Made by a program: the position numbers and the translations under genes. The notes below the pieces were generated by a model. The model was given only the letters and a program-made list of their open reading frames with translations, ran no database searches and was not told the origin of the DNA. From NCBI RefSeq assembly GCF_031851795.1, contig NZ_CP134696.1:2031001-2095000 (forward strand): DNA of 64,000 bases. The letters run 5' to 3'. Of this stretch, positions 35,254-43,431 are shown piece after piece (within the stretch, counting starts at the first letter, position 1; each line of letters starts with the position of its first letter). The stretch comes from Pontibacter sp. G13 (lineage in GTDB: Bacteria; Bacteroidota; Bacteroidia; J057).

Positions 35254-36675
35254 CTAGAATCTAAAGTAGATGAAGGGATTGAAGTCGGAAGAGGCAATGT
35301 ATGCGATGGAAAGAACCAGCAAGCATAGCGAAATGAGGGTCCACCCCAAGTGGGAAATGGGTCTGTAGCGGTCTCGGAAGAATGCGATATTGGCCCAGTT
35401 CTCCCCCAGACGACTGAGTGGGAGAAAGGAAAAGAGGGCCGCAACTGCCAGAATTGGATAGAAACCCGGCAGCACATTCGGCATTTGAAACGAGGAAATA
35501 TCCGCCAAGGACCCAAGATACAGACCAATCTCAGAAAGCGACTCCAGCCTGAAAATCACCCAGCCAATCATCGTCACCAAAAAGGTGAACAGCACCGAAG
35601 GAATGTGCCCAAATCGATCCAACAACTTCACGAGGAAGAGTCGATCCAAAATCAGGAAGCATCCATGAAATGCCCCCCACAGCACGAAATTCCATGATGA
35701 GCCATGCCAAAGTCCGGAGATCAGAAAGACGATCCAGAGATTGGCATAGCGTCTGACAGTCGTTTTGGAGCGATTCCCCCCTAGCGGAATGTAGAGATAA
35801 TCCCGCATGAAATCCCCCAGCGTGATATGCCAGCGTCGCCAGAATTCGGAGATATTTCGGGAGATGTAGGGGAAATGGAAATTCTCCGGGAAGGTGAATC
35901 CCATCATCCGGCCGAGGCCAATCGCCATATCGGAGTATCCGCTGAAGTCAAAGTAGATCTGGAAAGTATAGGCCAAAATCCCCAGCCATGCCATTCCTGC
36001 ATCCAATTGGGTGAGATCCCCATTCATGATCAGATCTGCCTGCTCACCCATCACATTGGCGATGAGCACCTTTTTGCCTAAACCGATACAGAACCGGTAG
36101 CAGCCAATCAGGAAATTTTCGACCTTGGATTCTCGATAGAGGATTTGATCTGCGATGGTATTGAACCGGACGATCGGCCCGGCAATCATCTGCGGGAAAG
36201 ACATGATGTACAGCAGATAATCCGTGAGCTTGTCGAGTGGATCATGGACCTTGCGATACACATCGATGGCGTACGTCAAGGTCTGAAAGGTGTAAAAGGA
36301 AATCCCGATGGGAAGCAGCACTTTCGTCCAGGCAAATGGCTCCATCCCAACAGCAGCCATCATGGCGTGGACATTGTCTACGAAGAAATTGGCGTATTTG
36401 AAGTAGAGCAATAACCCCACATTCATGGCGAGAGAAGTACCAAGCAGGAGCTTTCGGGTGCGATCCTGGGTGGATCGATGCATGGTCTGGACGAGGTAAA
36501 AGTCCAGCATGGTCGATCCCAAAATCACGAAGACAAATTTCGGCGCTCCCCAGCTATAGAAGAGGATACTGAACAGCAGAATGACCAGATTCTTCCCCTG
36601 TCGAGGGGTAAGTGCATAGACCAGCAAAAATGCCGGCAGAACATACAAAAGAAACAGGCTACTACTGAATACCAT
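35254..36675 (-). CDS. MBOAT O-acyltransferase (AlgI/PatA type)
   Basis: A polytopic inner-membrane O-acyltransferase that moves acetyl groups across the membrane for polysaccharide O-acetylation. It has about ten hydrophobic helices, the AlgI-like block FDFSGYSDMAIGLGRMMGF, EFWRRWHITLGDFMRDYLYIPLGG, and the invariant His in SGLWHGSSWNFVLWG (H324). The ATG at 36675 (MVFSSSLFLLYVLPAF) is the family-like start; an in-frame start at 36711 adds 12 polar residues. The 473-residue length is typical. It is followed after 3 bases by the AlgX-like gene, giving a compact two-gene acetylation system. Confidence 0.9.
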   Translation of the reverse strand: MVFSSSLFLLYVLPAFLLVYALTPRQGKNLVILLFSILFYSWGAPKFVFVILGSTMLDFYLVQTMHRSTQDRTRKLLLGTSLAMNVGLLLYFKYANFFVDNVHAMMAAVGMEPFAWTKVLLPIGISFYTFQTLTYAIDVYRKVHDPLDKLTDYLLYIMSFPQMIAGPIVRFNTIADQILYRESKVENFLIGCYRFCIGLGKKVLIANVMGEQADLIMNGDLTQLDAGMAWLGILAYTFQIYFDFSGYSDMAIGLGRMMGFTFPENFHFPYISRNISEFWRRWHITLGDFMRDYLYIPLGGNRSKTTVRRYANLWIVFLISGLWHGSSWNFVLWGAFHGCFLILDRLFLVKLLDRFGHIPSVLFTFLVTMIGWVIFRLESLSEIGLYLGSLADISSFQMPNVLPGFYPILAVAALFSFLPLSRLGENWANIAFFRDRYRPISHLGWTLISLCLLVLSIAYIASSDFNPFIYFRF

Positions 36676-36718
36676 AAAGCTAGAGGGACTCTGCCTTGCT
36701 CCCGCGCGCAAGGCGGCC

Positions 36719-36726
36719 CAAAACTA
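36719..36726 (-). promoter_or_regulatory. Candidate -7 element of the MBOAT operon
   Basis: TAGTTTTG on the minus strand matches the Bacteroidota -7 consensus TAnnTTTG exactly. It lies 43 bases upstream of the MBOAT ATG. A good -33 partner is not clear. Confidence 0.4.
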
Positions 36727-36858
36727 CCAAACAATTATCCATTTGAAAAGTGCGAATCCCAGACTATTCGGGGAACCTATCCCCTGACCTGAATGTCAGC
36801 TTGGTACGGACGATTTCTGCGACCTGCATCTATTGCCGATCCGTCCCCCTAAACGCAC

Positions 36859-36885
36859 AATGGGAGACGAAACTCATCTCCCATT
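36859..36885 (-). terminator. Hairpin after the DUF4345 gene
   Basis: AATGGGAGA (36859-36867) pairs with TCTCCCATT (36877-36885) around a 9-nt loop, 40 bases past the DUF4345 stop. No T-tract follows on the minus strand, so the call is moderate. Confidence 0.5.
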
Positions 36886-36925
36886 TCCGAGGGTGAATCA
36901 CCCTACGTGTCTGTATGATTTGACG

Positions 36926-37357
36926 CTAGGCATTGGCAGGGGCAGTGGTAGGCTGGCGGAATTGGGCAGGATCACGAAAGCGGAAGTAGGCAATCAGTAC
37001 CACCACTCCGACCACCAGCTCCACCACTGTGGCTTTGACGAGGGTATCGGAAGGCATGCCATCCACAAGGATGGACACCACTCGGCCAAGCCCGAAAAAG
37101 AGGTAGAGCAATGCCGCCGTAACGGTCGAGGCATAACGGATGCGCGAGAAGATCACGCCGAGCAAGATGACCAGTCCTCCACCGAGCATGAGACCACCAT
37201 TGCCGCGAATATCATTGAGTAAGGAGAGGTTGCCAGCGACGTCTACCCCATTTCGGGCGACGAAAGCAATGGGATTCGTCAGGGAAAAAATGCCCACACC
37301 GATCAACATGGCGGCAGCGATGAACAAGATGACTTGGAGTACGATGGATGATTTCAT
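36926..37357 (-). CDS. DUF4345 membrane protein
   Basis: Four predicted transmembrane helices in 143 residues: VLQVILFIAAAMLIGVGIFSL, then NDIRGNGGLMLGGGLVILLGVIF (the conserved RG-GG stretch of the family), TVTAALLYLFFGLGRVVSILVDG, and ATVVELVVGVVVLIAYF. Start at ATG 37357, since the earlier in-frame start at 37426 only adds soluble sequence. The function of the family is unknown. It lies 126 bases downstream of the AraC gene and has between them the operator 37447-37479, shared with the SDR gene. Confidence 0.8.
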   Translation of the reverse strand: MKSSIVLQVILFIAAAMLIGVGIFSLTNPIAFVARNGVDVAGNLSLLNDIRGNGGLMLGGGLVILLGVIFSRIRYASTVTAALLYLFFGLGRVVSILVDGMPSDTLVKATVVELVVGVVVLIAYFRFRDPAQFRQPTTAPANA

Positions 37358-37446
37358 TGCGATGGTAATTGGAGTGAAATGGAGGTCCGAATGGTGGACC
37401 CTTGCAACACTCCAAAGGTCGGGCATCGCTGAGGCAAGCTTTGGGA

Positions 37447-37479
37447 GGATCGGTTCAAGGATTGGGAAATTTGGCCCAA
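37447..37479 (-). promoter_or_regulatory. Two-half-site operator upstream of DUF4345
   Basis: GGATCGGTTCAA (37447-37458) and AATTTGGCCCAA (37468-37479) lie 21 bp apart with GATTGGGA between them, matching the SDR operator at 31707-31739 over 33 bp and its flank. It ends 5 bases before the AraC stop codon and lies 90 bp upstream of the DUF4345 start. Confidence 0.65.
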
Positions 37480-37483
37480 ACCC

Positions 37484-38359
37484 CTAGACAGCCTTGCGGT
37501 ACTCGCTGGGAGACATCTGAAACGCTGCCTTGAAGAGCTTGGAAAAATACCCGATATCATTGAATCCGACATCGTAGGCGATATCCGAGATTCTCAATTC
37601 TGTGGATTGCAGAAGTTCCTGTGCTTTGATGAGGCGTTTGGTCTTGATGTATTGATTTGGGCTGCTATCGAAAACCGTCTTGAATTTTCGCTTAAAGGAC
37701 GAAAGGCTCATTCCTGCGAAAAAAGCCAAATCCTCCACACTCAGATCTTCATAGAGATGGGAGTGGATGATCTCCTTGAAATCATAGGATGGCGTCCGAA
37801 ATAAGCCTCCCAGCATTGCCGTGATGGTTCCATTCACATCGGATTGCAGCAATACTTGGATCAATTCCCGCACCTTGAGCTTGAGGATTTCTTCATTGGC
37901 GAGGCGGCGGTGGTCAAACAGCATCACCATTCCCTGCATAAAATGCGACAGCATGAGATTGGGAGTGATCCGTTGGAGCGATTTGGGAAGCTCTCCTCCA
38001 GTTCGGGAGAATACTTCCGGCATTTTGTCATCATAGACATACCGGAGCAGATCTGGCATCAGATGCATGATGATCACCTGAATCGGCTCGTCATCGCCGT
38101 GCATGAGCCAGTGATTGACAAAATTGTCCGTGTTCATGAGGAAGCAATCCCCATCCTTCAGATCTTCCTGATGATTGGGTACATAAATTCGCGAACTCCC
38201 GTGGATGATTCCCACGAACCGCGCTTCATCGTGAAGCGAGGCATGGGCCTTGAAGGGTGGCTGGAAGGTGGCTCGGCCGAGAAAGACCTTGCCATTGAGT
38301 TCGAAATGCTCCTGTTTGAAAGACACTACACGACTGATTTGGAGGAAAAAGATGAGCAT
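37484..38359 (-). CDS. AraC-family transcriptional regulator
   Basis: The N-terminal cupin-like sensor domain (about 1-180, with VPNHQEDLKDGDCFLMNTDN) is followed by a C-terminal AraC DNA-binding domain with two helix-turn-helix units: LSVEDLAFFAGMSLSSFKRKFKTVF and ISDIAYDVGFNDIGYFSKLFKAAFQMSPSEYRK. The ATG at 38359 is used because the more upstream start at 38377 is GTG. It probably controls the adjacent DUF4345 gene and the SDR at 30.7-31.7 kb, both of which carry the same operator. Divergent from the SGNH hydrolase gene with 115 bases between starts. The effector is unknown. Confidence 0.9.
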   Translation of the reverse strand: MLIFFLQISRVVSFKQEHFELNGKVFLGRATFQPPFKAHASLHDEARFVGIIHGSSRIYVPNHQEDLKDGDCFLMNTDNFVNHWLMHGDDEPIQVIIMHLMPDLLRYVYDDKMPEVFSRTGGELPKSLQRITPNLMLSHFMQGMVMLFDHRRLANEEILKLKVRELIQVLLQSDVNGTITAMLGGLFRTPSYDFKEIIHSHLYEDLSVEDLAFFAGMSLSSFKRKFKTVFDSSPNQYIKTKRLIKAQELLQSTELRISDIAYDVGFNDIGYFSKLFKAAFQMSPSEYRKAV

Positions 38360-38474
38360 TTTTTTCGAATATCCCACCCAAGCAACCCATTCGAAGCAAT
38401 AGATGTCTGAGATTCAAAGGTTCCGGAAACCAAGCTGTGCGGTAATTTGGTACATTTCCCCAAATCCCAGTCAG

Positions 38475-39218
38475 ATGAATCGATTCGCCATTTTCGCCTG
38501 CTTGCTGATATGGGCATGGAGCCTCTCCCACTGCCGAAGCGATGCCGTAGATCCCTGCGCAGATGATGGAATAGCCGAAACTGCCACCGCCATCTTGCCT
38601 TTGGGCGATTCACGCGTGGAAGGCAATCGCCCCAATTATGAGAGCTACCGCTATGAACTCTGGCAACGAATGATCCAGACAAATTCCTCGGTGGATTTCA
38701 TTGGCAGAAGACAAGACGAGGCGGCATATCCGATCATCGGGGGACGGTGCTTTGACAATGATCACGAAGGGTATGGCGGAGCGACTTCGGGTGAATTGTT
38801 GGAGATTGTGCGAGGATTTGGCGCGGATGTAGATCCCGATATCGTCCTCTTGGGAATTGGGGGAAATGATCTACTCCAAGGGGTAACCAATGTGGAAACG
38901 ATTGGCGACCATATCTCCTCCATCATCTCTCTGCTCCGCCAGCGCAATGATTCGGTGGTCATCATCCTCGAGCAAATCGCTCCAGGAACGCCGAGCATCA
39001 TGACCGTGGAGCTCACCCAGCGTTTCGATGCATTCAACGCCTCAGTGCCTGCCTTGGCGGATTCCCTCTCTTCCGATGCATCTCCCATCGAGGTGGTGGA
39101 TATGGCCACGGATTGGAAGGTGGAATATTTCGCCGATGATGTACATTACAATGAAGCGGGCGCACAAGAAGCTGCGAATCGATACTTCAGTGCCACTCGG
39201 GAGTTCTTGGGACGATAA
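38475..39218 (+). CDS. SGNH/GDSL hydrolase, lipoprotein
   Basis: A secreted esterase-type hydrolase with a short hydrophobic signal (MNRFAIFACLLIWAWSLSHC). Block I is ILPLGDSRVEG (nucleophile Ser in GDS), block II has HEGYGGATSGEL (Gly), block III is LLGIGGNDLLQG (Asn), and block V is FADDVHYNEAGAQ (DxxH). The full catalytic set is therefore intact. 247 residues from the ATG at 38475; the ORF extends upstream to 38403, but without a signal peptide. Related members deacetylate glycans or hydrolyse esters at the surface. A hypothetical lipoprotein gene follows 96 bases downstream. Confidence 0.85.
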   Translation: MNRFAIFACLLIWAWSLSHCRSDAVDPCADDGIAETATAILPLGDSRVEGNRPNYESYRYELWQRMIQTNSSVDFIGRRQDEAAYPIIGGRCFDNDHEGYGGATSGELLEIVRGFGADVDPDIVLLGIGGNDLLQGVTNVETIGDHISSIISLLRQRNDSVVIILEQIAPGTPSIMTVELTQRFDAFNASVPALADSLSSDASPIEVVDMATDWKVEYFADDVHYNEAGAQEAANRYFSATREFLGR

Positions 39219-39314
39219 GAAAAAGTGGCCTGCAGATGCATCCTTTGGACGTGGGAATGCTACTACCCTCCAGATTCCTATTCGTGGAATTCCCCAATGT
39301 CCGAATCATTTGCT

Positions 39315-40052
39315 ATGAACAAATTCCTCTACGCTCCCCTATTCTTGTTCGCTGCCTGTTCCGGTACGCAGTCCATTTCAGACTCCTCCTCCCATTCACC
39401 CGAAATTTGGAATCCCCAAATCGCCCGTGCGCAAGCTGACCGATACGAGGATTCCACCCAATGGAATCAAGCCCAATTCCAACAGGAGCTGCCACTCGCT
39501 GAATTCTTGCGAGCCTACGACCTGCCGCTACAGCTTTCGCCATTTCCCACGCCCGAATACGATTCTCCCGGCAACGGCAATGCAGAATTGTCCCTCACCA
39601 TTTCTGGCAAGAAGCTCACGGGACAGACCATCACCTTGGCGAAGGGTACAGGTACGGAATCGCTATTTGAAACGATAGAAGGAGATGAAGCACACTATTT
39701 CACGATTTTGGCCATTTCTGACGAATCCGATGCCGAACAACCCGTAGTAGCCTCCTCCCGAAATCACCCCAATTATCTCGCCCAAGGCAGCTTGAATCCT
39801 ACGAGCAAAGGTCGAGTAGATTGGGTCGCTGTACAGATGGCCGACGGGCATTCAATTGCCGTGGTCAATGGTAGGATTTTCGATTTGAGCGCCGGACGAA
39901 TTGTGCTGGTCGCGCAAAAGCAGGACGGTTCCATCAGGTTTCGCCAATTGCCCGAGGGAGCGATGACTCCCACCCAAATGACTGATTGGCAGGCTACAAT
40001 CTCTCAAGAAACAGAAGTCATCTCGTTTTTTGGGGAAAGCGGCAATCTGTAA
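39315..40052 (+). CDS. Lipoprotein of unknown function
   Basis: 245 residues with a lipoprotein signal MNKFLYAPLFLFAAC (Cys 15); this sets the start at 39315, 30 codons inside a longer frame. The mature part includes a beta-rich stretch with TLAKGTGTESLFETIEGDEAHYF, VDWVAVQMADGHSIAVVNGRIFDLSAGRIVLVAQKQDGSIRFRQLP. No family recognised and no catalytic motif seen. It may be co-transcribed with the SGNH hydrolase upstream. Confidence 0.65.
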   Translation: MNKFLYAPLFLFAACSGTQSISDSSSHSPEIWNPQIARAQADRYEDSTQWNQAQFQQELPLAEFLRAYDLPLQLSPFPTPEYDSPGNGNAELSLTISGKKLTGQTITLAKGTGTESLFETIEGDEAHYFTILAISDESDAEQPVVASSRNHPNYLAQGSLNPTSKGRVDWVAVQMADGHSIAVVNGRIFDLSAGRIVLVAQKQDGSIRFRQLPEGAMTPTQMTDWQATISQETEVISFFGESGNL

Positions 40053-40088
40053 ACCCTTGGGTGAATGTTTCCGATGATGTCCCTATGA

Positions 40089-40107
40089 CCAATTTTCCGT
40101 AAATTGG
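40089..40107. promoter_or_regulatory. Inverted repeat upstream of psd
   Basis: CCAATTT (40089-40095) and AAATTGG (40101-40107) form an inverted repeat with a 5-nt spacer, 40 bases upstream of the psd start. It includes TAAATTGG, close to the Bacteroidota -7 motif TAnnTTTG. The same TTCCGTAAATT string also lies upstream of the FMO gene near 11841. Confidence 0.35.
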
Positions 40108-40146
40108 AGGGTTGTTTTACCTAAGCCCGATCAATTCACAGGGGAC

Positions 40147-41025
40147 ATGCAGATAACCTATATCGATAGACACACCGGAGAAATCAAGCACGAGAATCCA
40201 CCCGCAGAGGGATTGCTGAATGCACTTTACCACAATCCATTCGGCAAGATGGCGCTCCTGCCATTGGTGAAGCGGAAATTCATCTCCGAGTTCTATGGAC
40301 GTAGCATGAAAAGCCCCTCATCGGTCAATCGCATCGAGGAATTTGTCCAGAAAATGGGCATTGACATGAGCGAATCCCTCAAACCGATCGATGCATTTGG
40401 TTCCTTCAATGAGTTCTTTCATCGCGAACTCAAGCCAGAAGCACGTCCCATCGGTTCGAATCTGGTATCGCCGGGGGATGGTCGGTTGCTCGCTTTCGAA
40501 AGCGTCAAGGAGATCCACAACTTTTTCGTCAAGGGACGAGAATTCACCCTGCCAGAGTTTTTGGACAATGAAGAATTGGCTGCCAAGCATCAAGATGATG
40601 TGTTGATCATTCTGCGGCTTGCTCCGAATGATTACCACAGATTCCACTTTCCGTATGCTGGCACTCCCGGACCGATTCAGCGGATCAAGGGAAGCTACTA
40701 TTCGGTTTCGCCTTATGCCTTGGCGGGAAATTTCACCAAGGTCTTCTGCGAAAATAAGCGTGAATATTGCCTGCTCGATACCCCAGACAAGGGAGAAATC
40801 GTCATCGCTCCCGTAGGCGCCACGATGGTGGGAAGTATCATCGAGACGTACCAACCCAATCGTCCCGTCCGAAAAGGAGATGAGATGGGGTACTTCGAAT
40901 TCGGAGGCTCAACTATCGTCATGCTCGTGGATCGAAACAAGGTGAGCATCGACGAAGATATTTTGGCCAATACCCGCAACAAAATGGAGACATTCGTCAA
41001 GATGGGGGAAACCATCGGCGCGTAA
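40147..41025 (+). CDS. psd: Phosphatidylserine decarboxylase
   Basis: The last step in phosphatidylethanolamine synthesis, at the inner membrane. The proenzyme self-cleaves to create a pyruvoyl group; the cleavage site is FEFGGST, between G254 and S255, a variant of the LGST motif seen in many members. The acid/base residues are in SPGDGRLL (Asp) and PNDYHRFHFPYAG (His), and PYALAGNFTKVFCENKRE is the family substrate-side block. At 292 residues it is the long (PSD-B) type, not the short Bacteroidetes/archaeal type. A GNAT gene follows 24 bases later. Confidence 0.93.
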   Translation: MQITYIDRHTGEIKHENPPAEGLLNALYHNPFGKMALLPLVKRKFISEFYGRSMKSPSSVNRIEEFVQKMGIDMSESLKPIDAFGSFNEFFHRELKPEARPIGSNLVSPGDGRLLAFESVKEIHNFFVKGREFTLPEFLDNEELAAKHQDDVLIILRLAPNDYHRFHFPYAGTPGPIQRIKGSYYSVSPYALAGNFTKVFCENKREYCLLDTPDKGEIVIAPVGATMVGSIIETYQPNRPVRKGDEMGYFEFGGSTIVMLVDRNKVSIDEDILANTRNKMETFVKMGETIGA

Positions 41026-41049
41026 CGTCCCGCTTGCACGACCCCTTGC

Positions 41050-41577
41050 ATGAGATTCAAGACTTTTGAGACAGACCGCCTACAGCTCATTCCGACGTCT
41101 GAAACCGATGCGGAATTCGTGCTGAGATTGATGAATACCCCCAAATGGATTCAGTTCATTGGGGACCGCAATGTCCATACATTGGAAGATGCCCGTGCCT
41201 ACATTCAGAAGCGGATGCGGCCACAGCTCGAAAGACTGGGCTACTCCAACTACACGGTCATTCGCAAGGATGATGGCATGAAAATAGGTTCTTGCGGCCT
41301 GTATGATCGAGAGGGCTTGGAAGGAATCGACATTGGCTTTGCATTCCTGCCGGAATTTGAAGGAAAAGGCTACGCATTCGAAGGTTCCAAACGGATCATG
41401 GATGCGGCCATCGAAGATTTTGGGCTTACCCAGATCAATGCCATCACACTTCCGGCAAACACATCCTCCCAGAAATTGCTGGAAAAGCTCGGCCTCTCTC
41501 TCGAAAAGTCCATGTACCTCCCCAATGACCCCGAGGAATTGTACCTGTATGTTTGGCGGGCAAATCGGGATGTATAG
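41050..41577 (+). CDS. GNAT-family N-acetyltransferase (RimJ/RimL-like)
   Basis: An acetyl-CoA-dependent acetyltransferase. Starts RFKTFETDRLQLIPTSETDAEFVLRL, with the Rim-type FETDRL entry; then IGSCGLYDREGLEGIDIGFAFLPEFEGKGYAFEGSKRIMDAAIEDFGL, the core GNAT acetyl-CoA-binding strand and helix, and LPANTSSQKLLEKLGL. Size 175 is standard. The acceptor is unknown; the RimJ-like group includes ribosomal protein and small-molecule acetyltransferases. Gap of 24 bases to psd suggests one transcript. Confidence 0.87.
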   Translation: MRFKTFETDRLQLIPTSETDAEFVLRLMNTPKWIQFIGDRNVHTLEDARAYIQKRMRPQLERLGYSNYTVIRKDDGMKIGSCGLYDREGLEGIDIGFAFLPEFEGKGYAFEGSKRIMDAAIEDFGLTQINAITLPANTSSQKLLEKLGLSLEKSMYLPNDPEELYLYVWRANRDV

Positions 41578-41787
41578 ATTTCTCTGAATCATGCTCCCTC
41601 CCATTGATCGAGATGATCCTTCCAAGCCGTTCTGATACACATTCCCTAGTGTTCGGCACATATCCACGCGAAGCGCATTTCCCCCCCTCCCGAACTAGAT
41701 TCCGAACAGAAATAACGCTTTAAAAGGATGTTATGATCCTACGGACAATCACCCAGAACCCAAGGATCAGACGGCTATTTTCCGGAT

Positions 41788-42582
41788 ATGAACACACTTG
41801 GAAAATGGCTGATGATGATCGTCCTGATTTCCTCAGTCGCTTGGGCGCAAGATAGTCCCAAGGCTCCCCCTTCCGCCGAGGAAATCGCCAAAGCCAACAA
41901 TCCTCTGGCAGATATCTTGGCTTTCAATGTCCACTACTACTATCGTCCCCGTCTCAACGGAATCGATGGCGGCATGGCCAATACCCTTTGGTTTCGGTTC
42001 GCCATGCCGACTGGTCCTGTCCTTTGGCGGGTATCTGCGCCGCTGGAAACTCGATTCATCAACAATCCTACCACCAATTTCAGCGCTTCAGGACTGGGAG
42101 ACATCGACTTGTTTGGCGCATACCTCGTGAAGAGCGAACCAACCTTCACCTTTGGGATCGGACCTTCGATTGCGTTCAACACAGGGACGACCGATGGCAT
42201 TGGCTCTGGTCGCAATTCCCTGGGACTAGCGGCGGTGATCTATGCAGTTCCGATTCCTCAGATTCAGATCGGGGGATTGATAATCTGGCGTACCGATATC
42301 GGCGGAGATGACACCCGAGAGAAAGTGAACTTCATCGCAATTCAACCCTTCTACTTCTGGCAATTGGGCAAAGGCGTCTACTTTCGGGGAGCGCCCATCA
42401 TCCCCATTGACCTAGAGAATGGCGGCAACTATTCTGTCCCATTGGGAATCGGCGTGGGAAAGGTCGCTAAGATCGAGGGCATCGTATTCAATTTCTTCAT
42501 GGAAGCAGAGCCCAGTATCCTCGTGGTGGGAACCGGACAACCTACTACCCAGATATTTGGAGGGGTGAATATGCAGTTTTAG
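41788..42582 (+). CDS. Outer-membrane beta-barrel protein (transporter-like)
   Basis: Signal peptide MNTLGKWLMMIVLISSVAWA, then QD. The 240 mature residues alternate short amphipathic strands (ILAFNVHYYYRPRL, TFGIGPSIAFNTGTTD, IQPFYFWQLGKGVYFRGAPIIPIDL) and end in Phe, as in barrel proteins. It resembles the neuromedin-U-like or MetA-pathway-of-phenol barrels often annotated as transporters. It does not reveal a substrate. It is convergent with the DUF4386 gene 17 bases further on. Confidence 0.7.
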   Translation: MNTLGKWLMMIVLISSVAWAQDSPKAPPSAEEIAKANNPLADILAFNVHYYYRPRLNGIDGGMANTLWFRFAMPTGPVLWRVSAPLETRFINNPTTNFSASGLGDIDLFGAYLVKSEPTFTFGIGPSIAFNTGTTDGIGSGRNSLGLAAVIYAVPIPQIQIGGLIIWRTDIGGDDTREKVNFIAIQPFYFWQLGKGVYFRGAPIIPIDLENGGNYSVPLGIGVGKVAKIEGIVFNFFMEAEPSILVVGTGQPTTQIFGGVNMQF

Positions 42583-42599
42583 GGAAATGGCCACAGTCA

Positions 42600-43316
42600 T
42601 CAGGCAGATTTGCCGCCCCAGCCCAACAACCAGATGGCCAATCCCAATTCCCCGGCGATCATCGGAAGCATGAAGATCATTTCCACGGTAGATTCTACCG
42701 CGGCAAAACCACTCCAGATCAAAGGCATGGTGTCTAGGACCACGTATCCTAATCCGCCCAACATGAGCAGGCCGCTCAACAACCGGAAGCGCCAGTCAGG
42801 TCGATAGGCGAGATAGCCCATGACGATCAGATGCAGGCCAAAGACGATCAGGCCCCAAGTCCAGATTTGCTCGAATCCCATGAGATATTGGGAGGCTTGC
42901 AGGGCCCAAACATGCTCCCCTACCCCATCAAAGGTTTGGACAAGCGTGATCAGTTGGTCCAATTGGACCAACTGCCCGATAGCAATGGCCAAGATCGCCG
43001 AGTAGCCCAATCGCAACCAGCCCCCCAAGCGAGCAACTTGAGGCCCCTTTTCGGAGAAGCAGGCAAACAGTCCCCAAGCTGCCACCAAGTCGAGAATCAG
43101 AATCAAGGTCCAGCCCAAAATACCCGATTTGAGCTGCTGAGGCTGTTGGGTGAGGGCTTGCCATTGCTCGATTGGAGCGCCAAGATCCCACAACGGTTGA
43201 AAAATGCTCATGACCCACCCGGCAGCCAGAGCCATGAGGACAATCGCCCCACCCGTCGTGATGGCAATCCATCGGGGGGAGATTCGGGTCGGTGTATGAA
43301 GATGCGTATATGACAT
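42600..43316 (-). CDS. DUF4386 membrane protein
   Basis: Six predicted transmembrane helices in 238 residues, with the family-like features of a short N-terminal region (SPRWIAITTGGAIVLMALAAGWV), an AWGLFACF segment, and LMLGGLGYVVLDTMPLIW near the C-terminal half. Start at ATG 43316; the earlier in-frame start at 43352 lies inside the palindromic control region. Function unknown. Divergent from the Crp/Fnr gene, with which it shares the region containing the palindrome and the TTGACNNNGGTTAAGA motif. Confidence 0.8.
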   Translation of the reverse strand: MSYTHLHTPTRISPRWIAITTGGAIVLMALAAGWVMSIFQPLWDLGAPIEQWQALTQQPQQLKSGILGWTLILILDLVAAWGLFACFSEKGPQVARLGGWLRLGYSAILAIAIGQLVQLDQLITLVQTFDGVGEHVWALQASQYLMGFEQIWTWGLIVFGLHLIVMGYLAYRPDWRFRLLSGLLMLGGLGYVVLDTMPLIWSGFAAVESTVEMIFMLPMIAGELGLAIWLLGWGGKSA

Positions 43317-43348
43317 GCTTATTTGATTTTGAGCAAGTACACACCTTC

Positions 43349-43366
43349 TCAAGAGAATTCTCTTGA
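43349..43366. promoter_or_regulatory. Perfect 18-bp palindrome in a divergent promoter region
   Basis: TCAAGAGAATTCTCTTGA is a perfect 18-bp inverted repeat between the divergent DUF4386 (43316) and Crp/Fnr (43432) starts. Dimeric Crp/Fnr proteins bind two-fold sites, and placement supports autoregulation, although it differs from classic Crp or Fnr half-sites. Confidence 0.55.
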
Positions 43367-43378
43367 CGATGGTTAAGA
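43363..43378. promoter_or_regulatory. Motif TTGACNNNGGTTAAGA, copy 1
   Basis: TTGACGATGGTTAAGA. The same motif with the same spacing (TTGACTTGGGTTAAGA) lies at 45100-45115 upstream of the oxidoreductase. Both copies are 47-50 bp upstream of a minus-strand gene. This copy touches the palindrome and sits just before a possible -33 element of the Crp/Fnr gene. Confidence 0.5.
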
Positions 43379-43412
43379 TTGGTCAAATCCTCCACAAGAA
43401 TTTGTACCTTGA
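43379..43412 (+). promoter_or_regulatory. Candidate promoter of the Crp/Fnr gene
   Basis: TTGG at 43379-43382 and TACCTTGA at 43405-43412, 22 bases apart, approximate the Bacteroidota -33 and -7 elements. The ATG lies 20 bases downstream. Confidence 0.4.
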
Positions 43413-43431
43413 TTCATCAGATCCATTTCTC

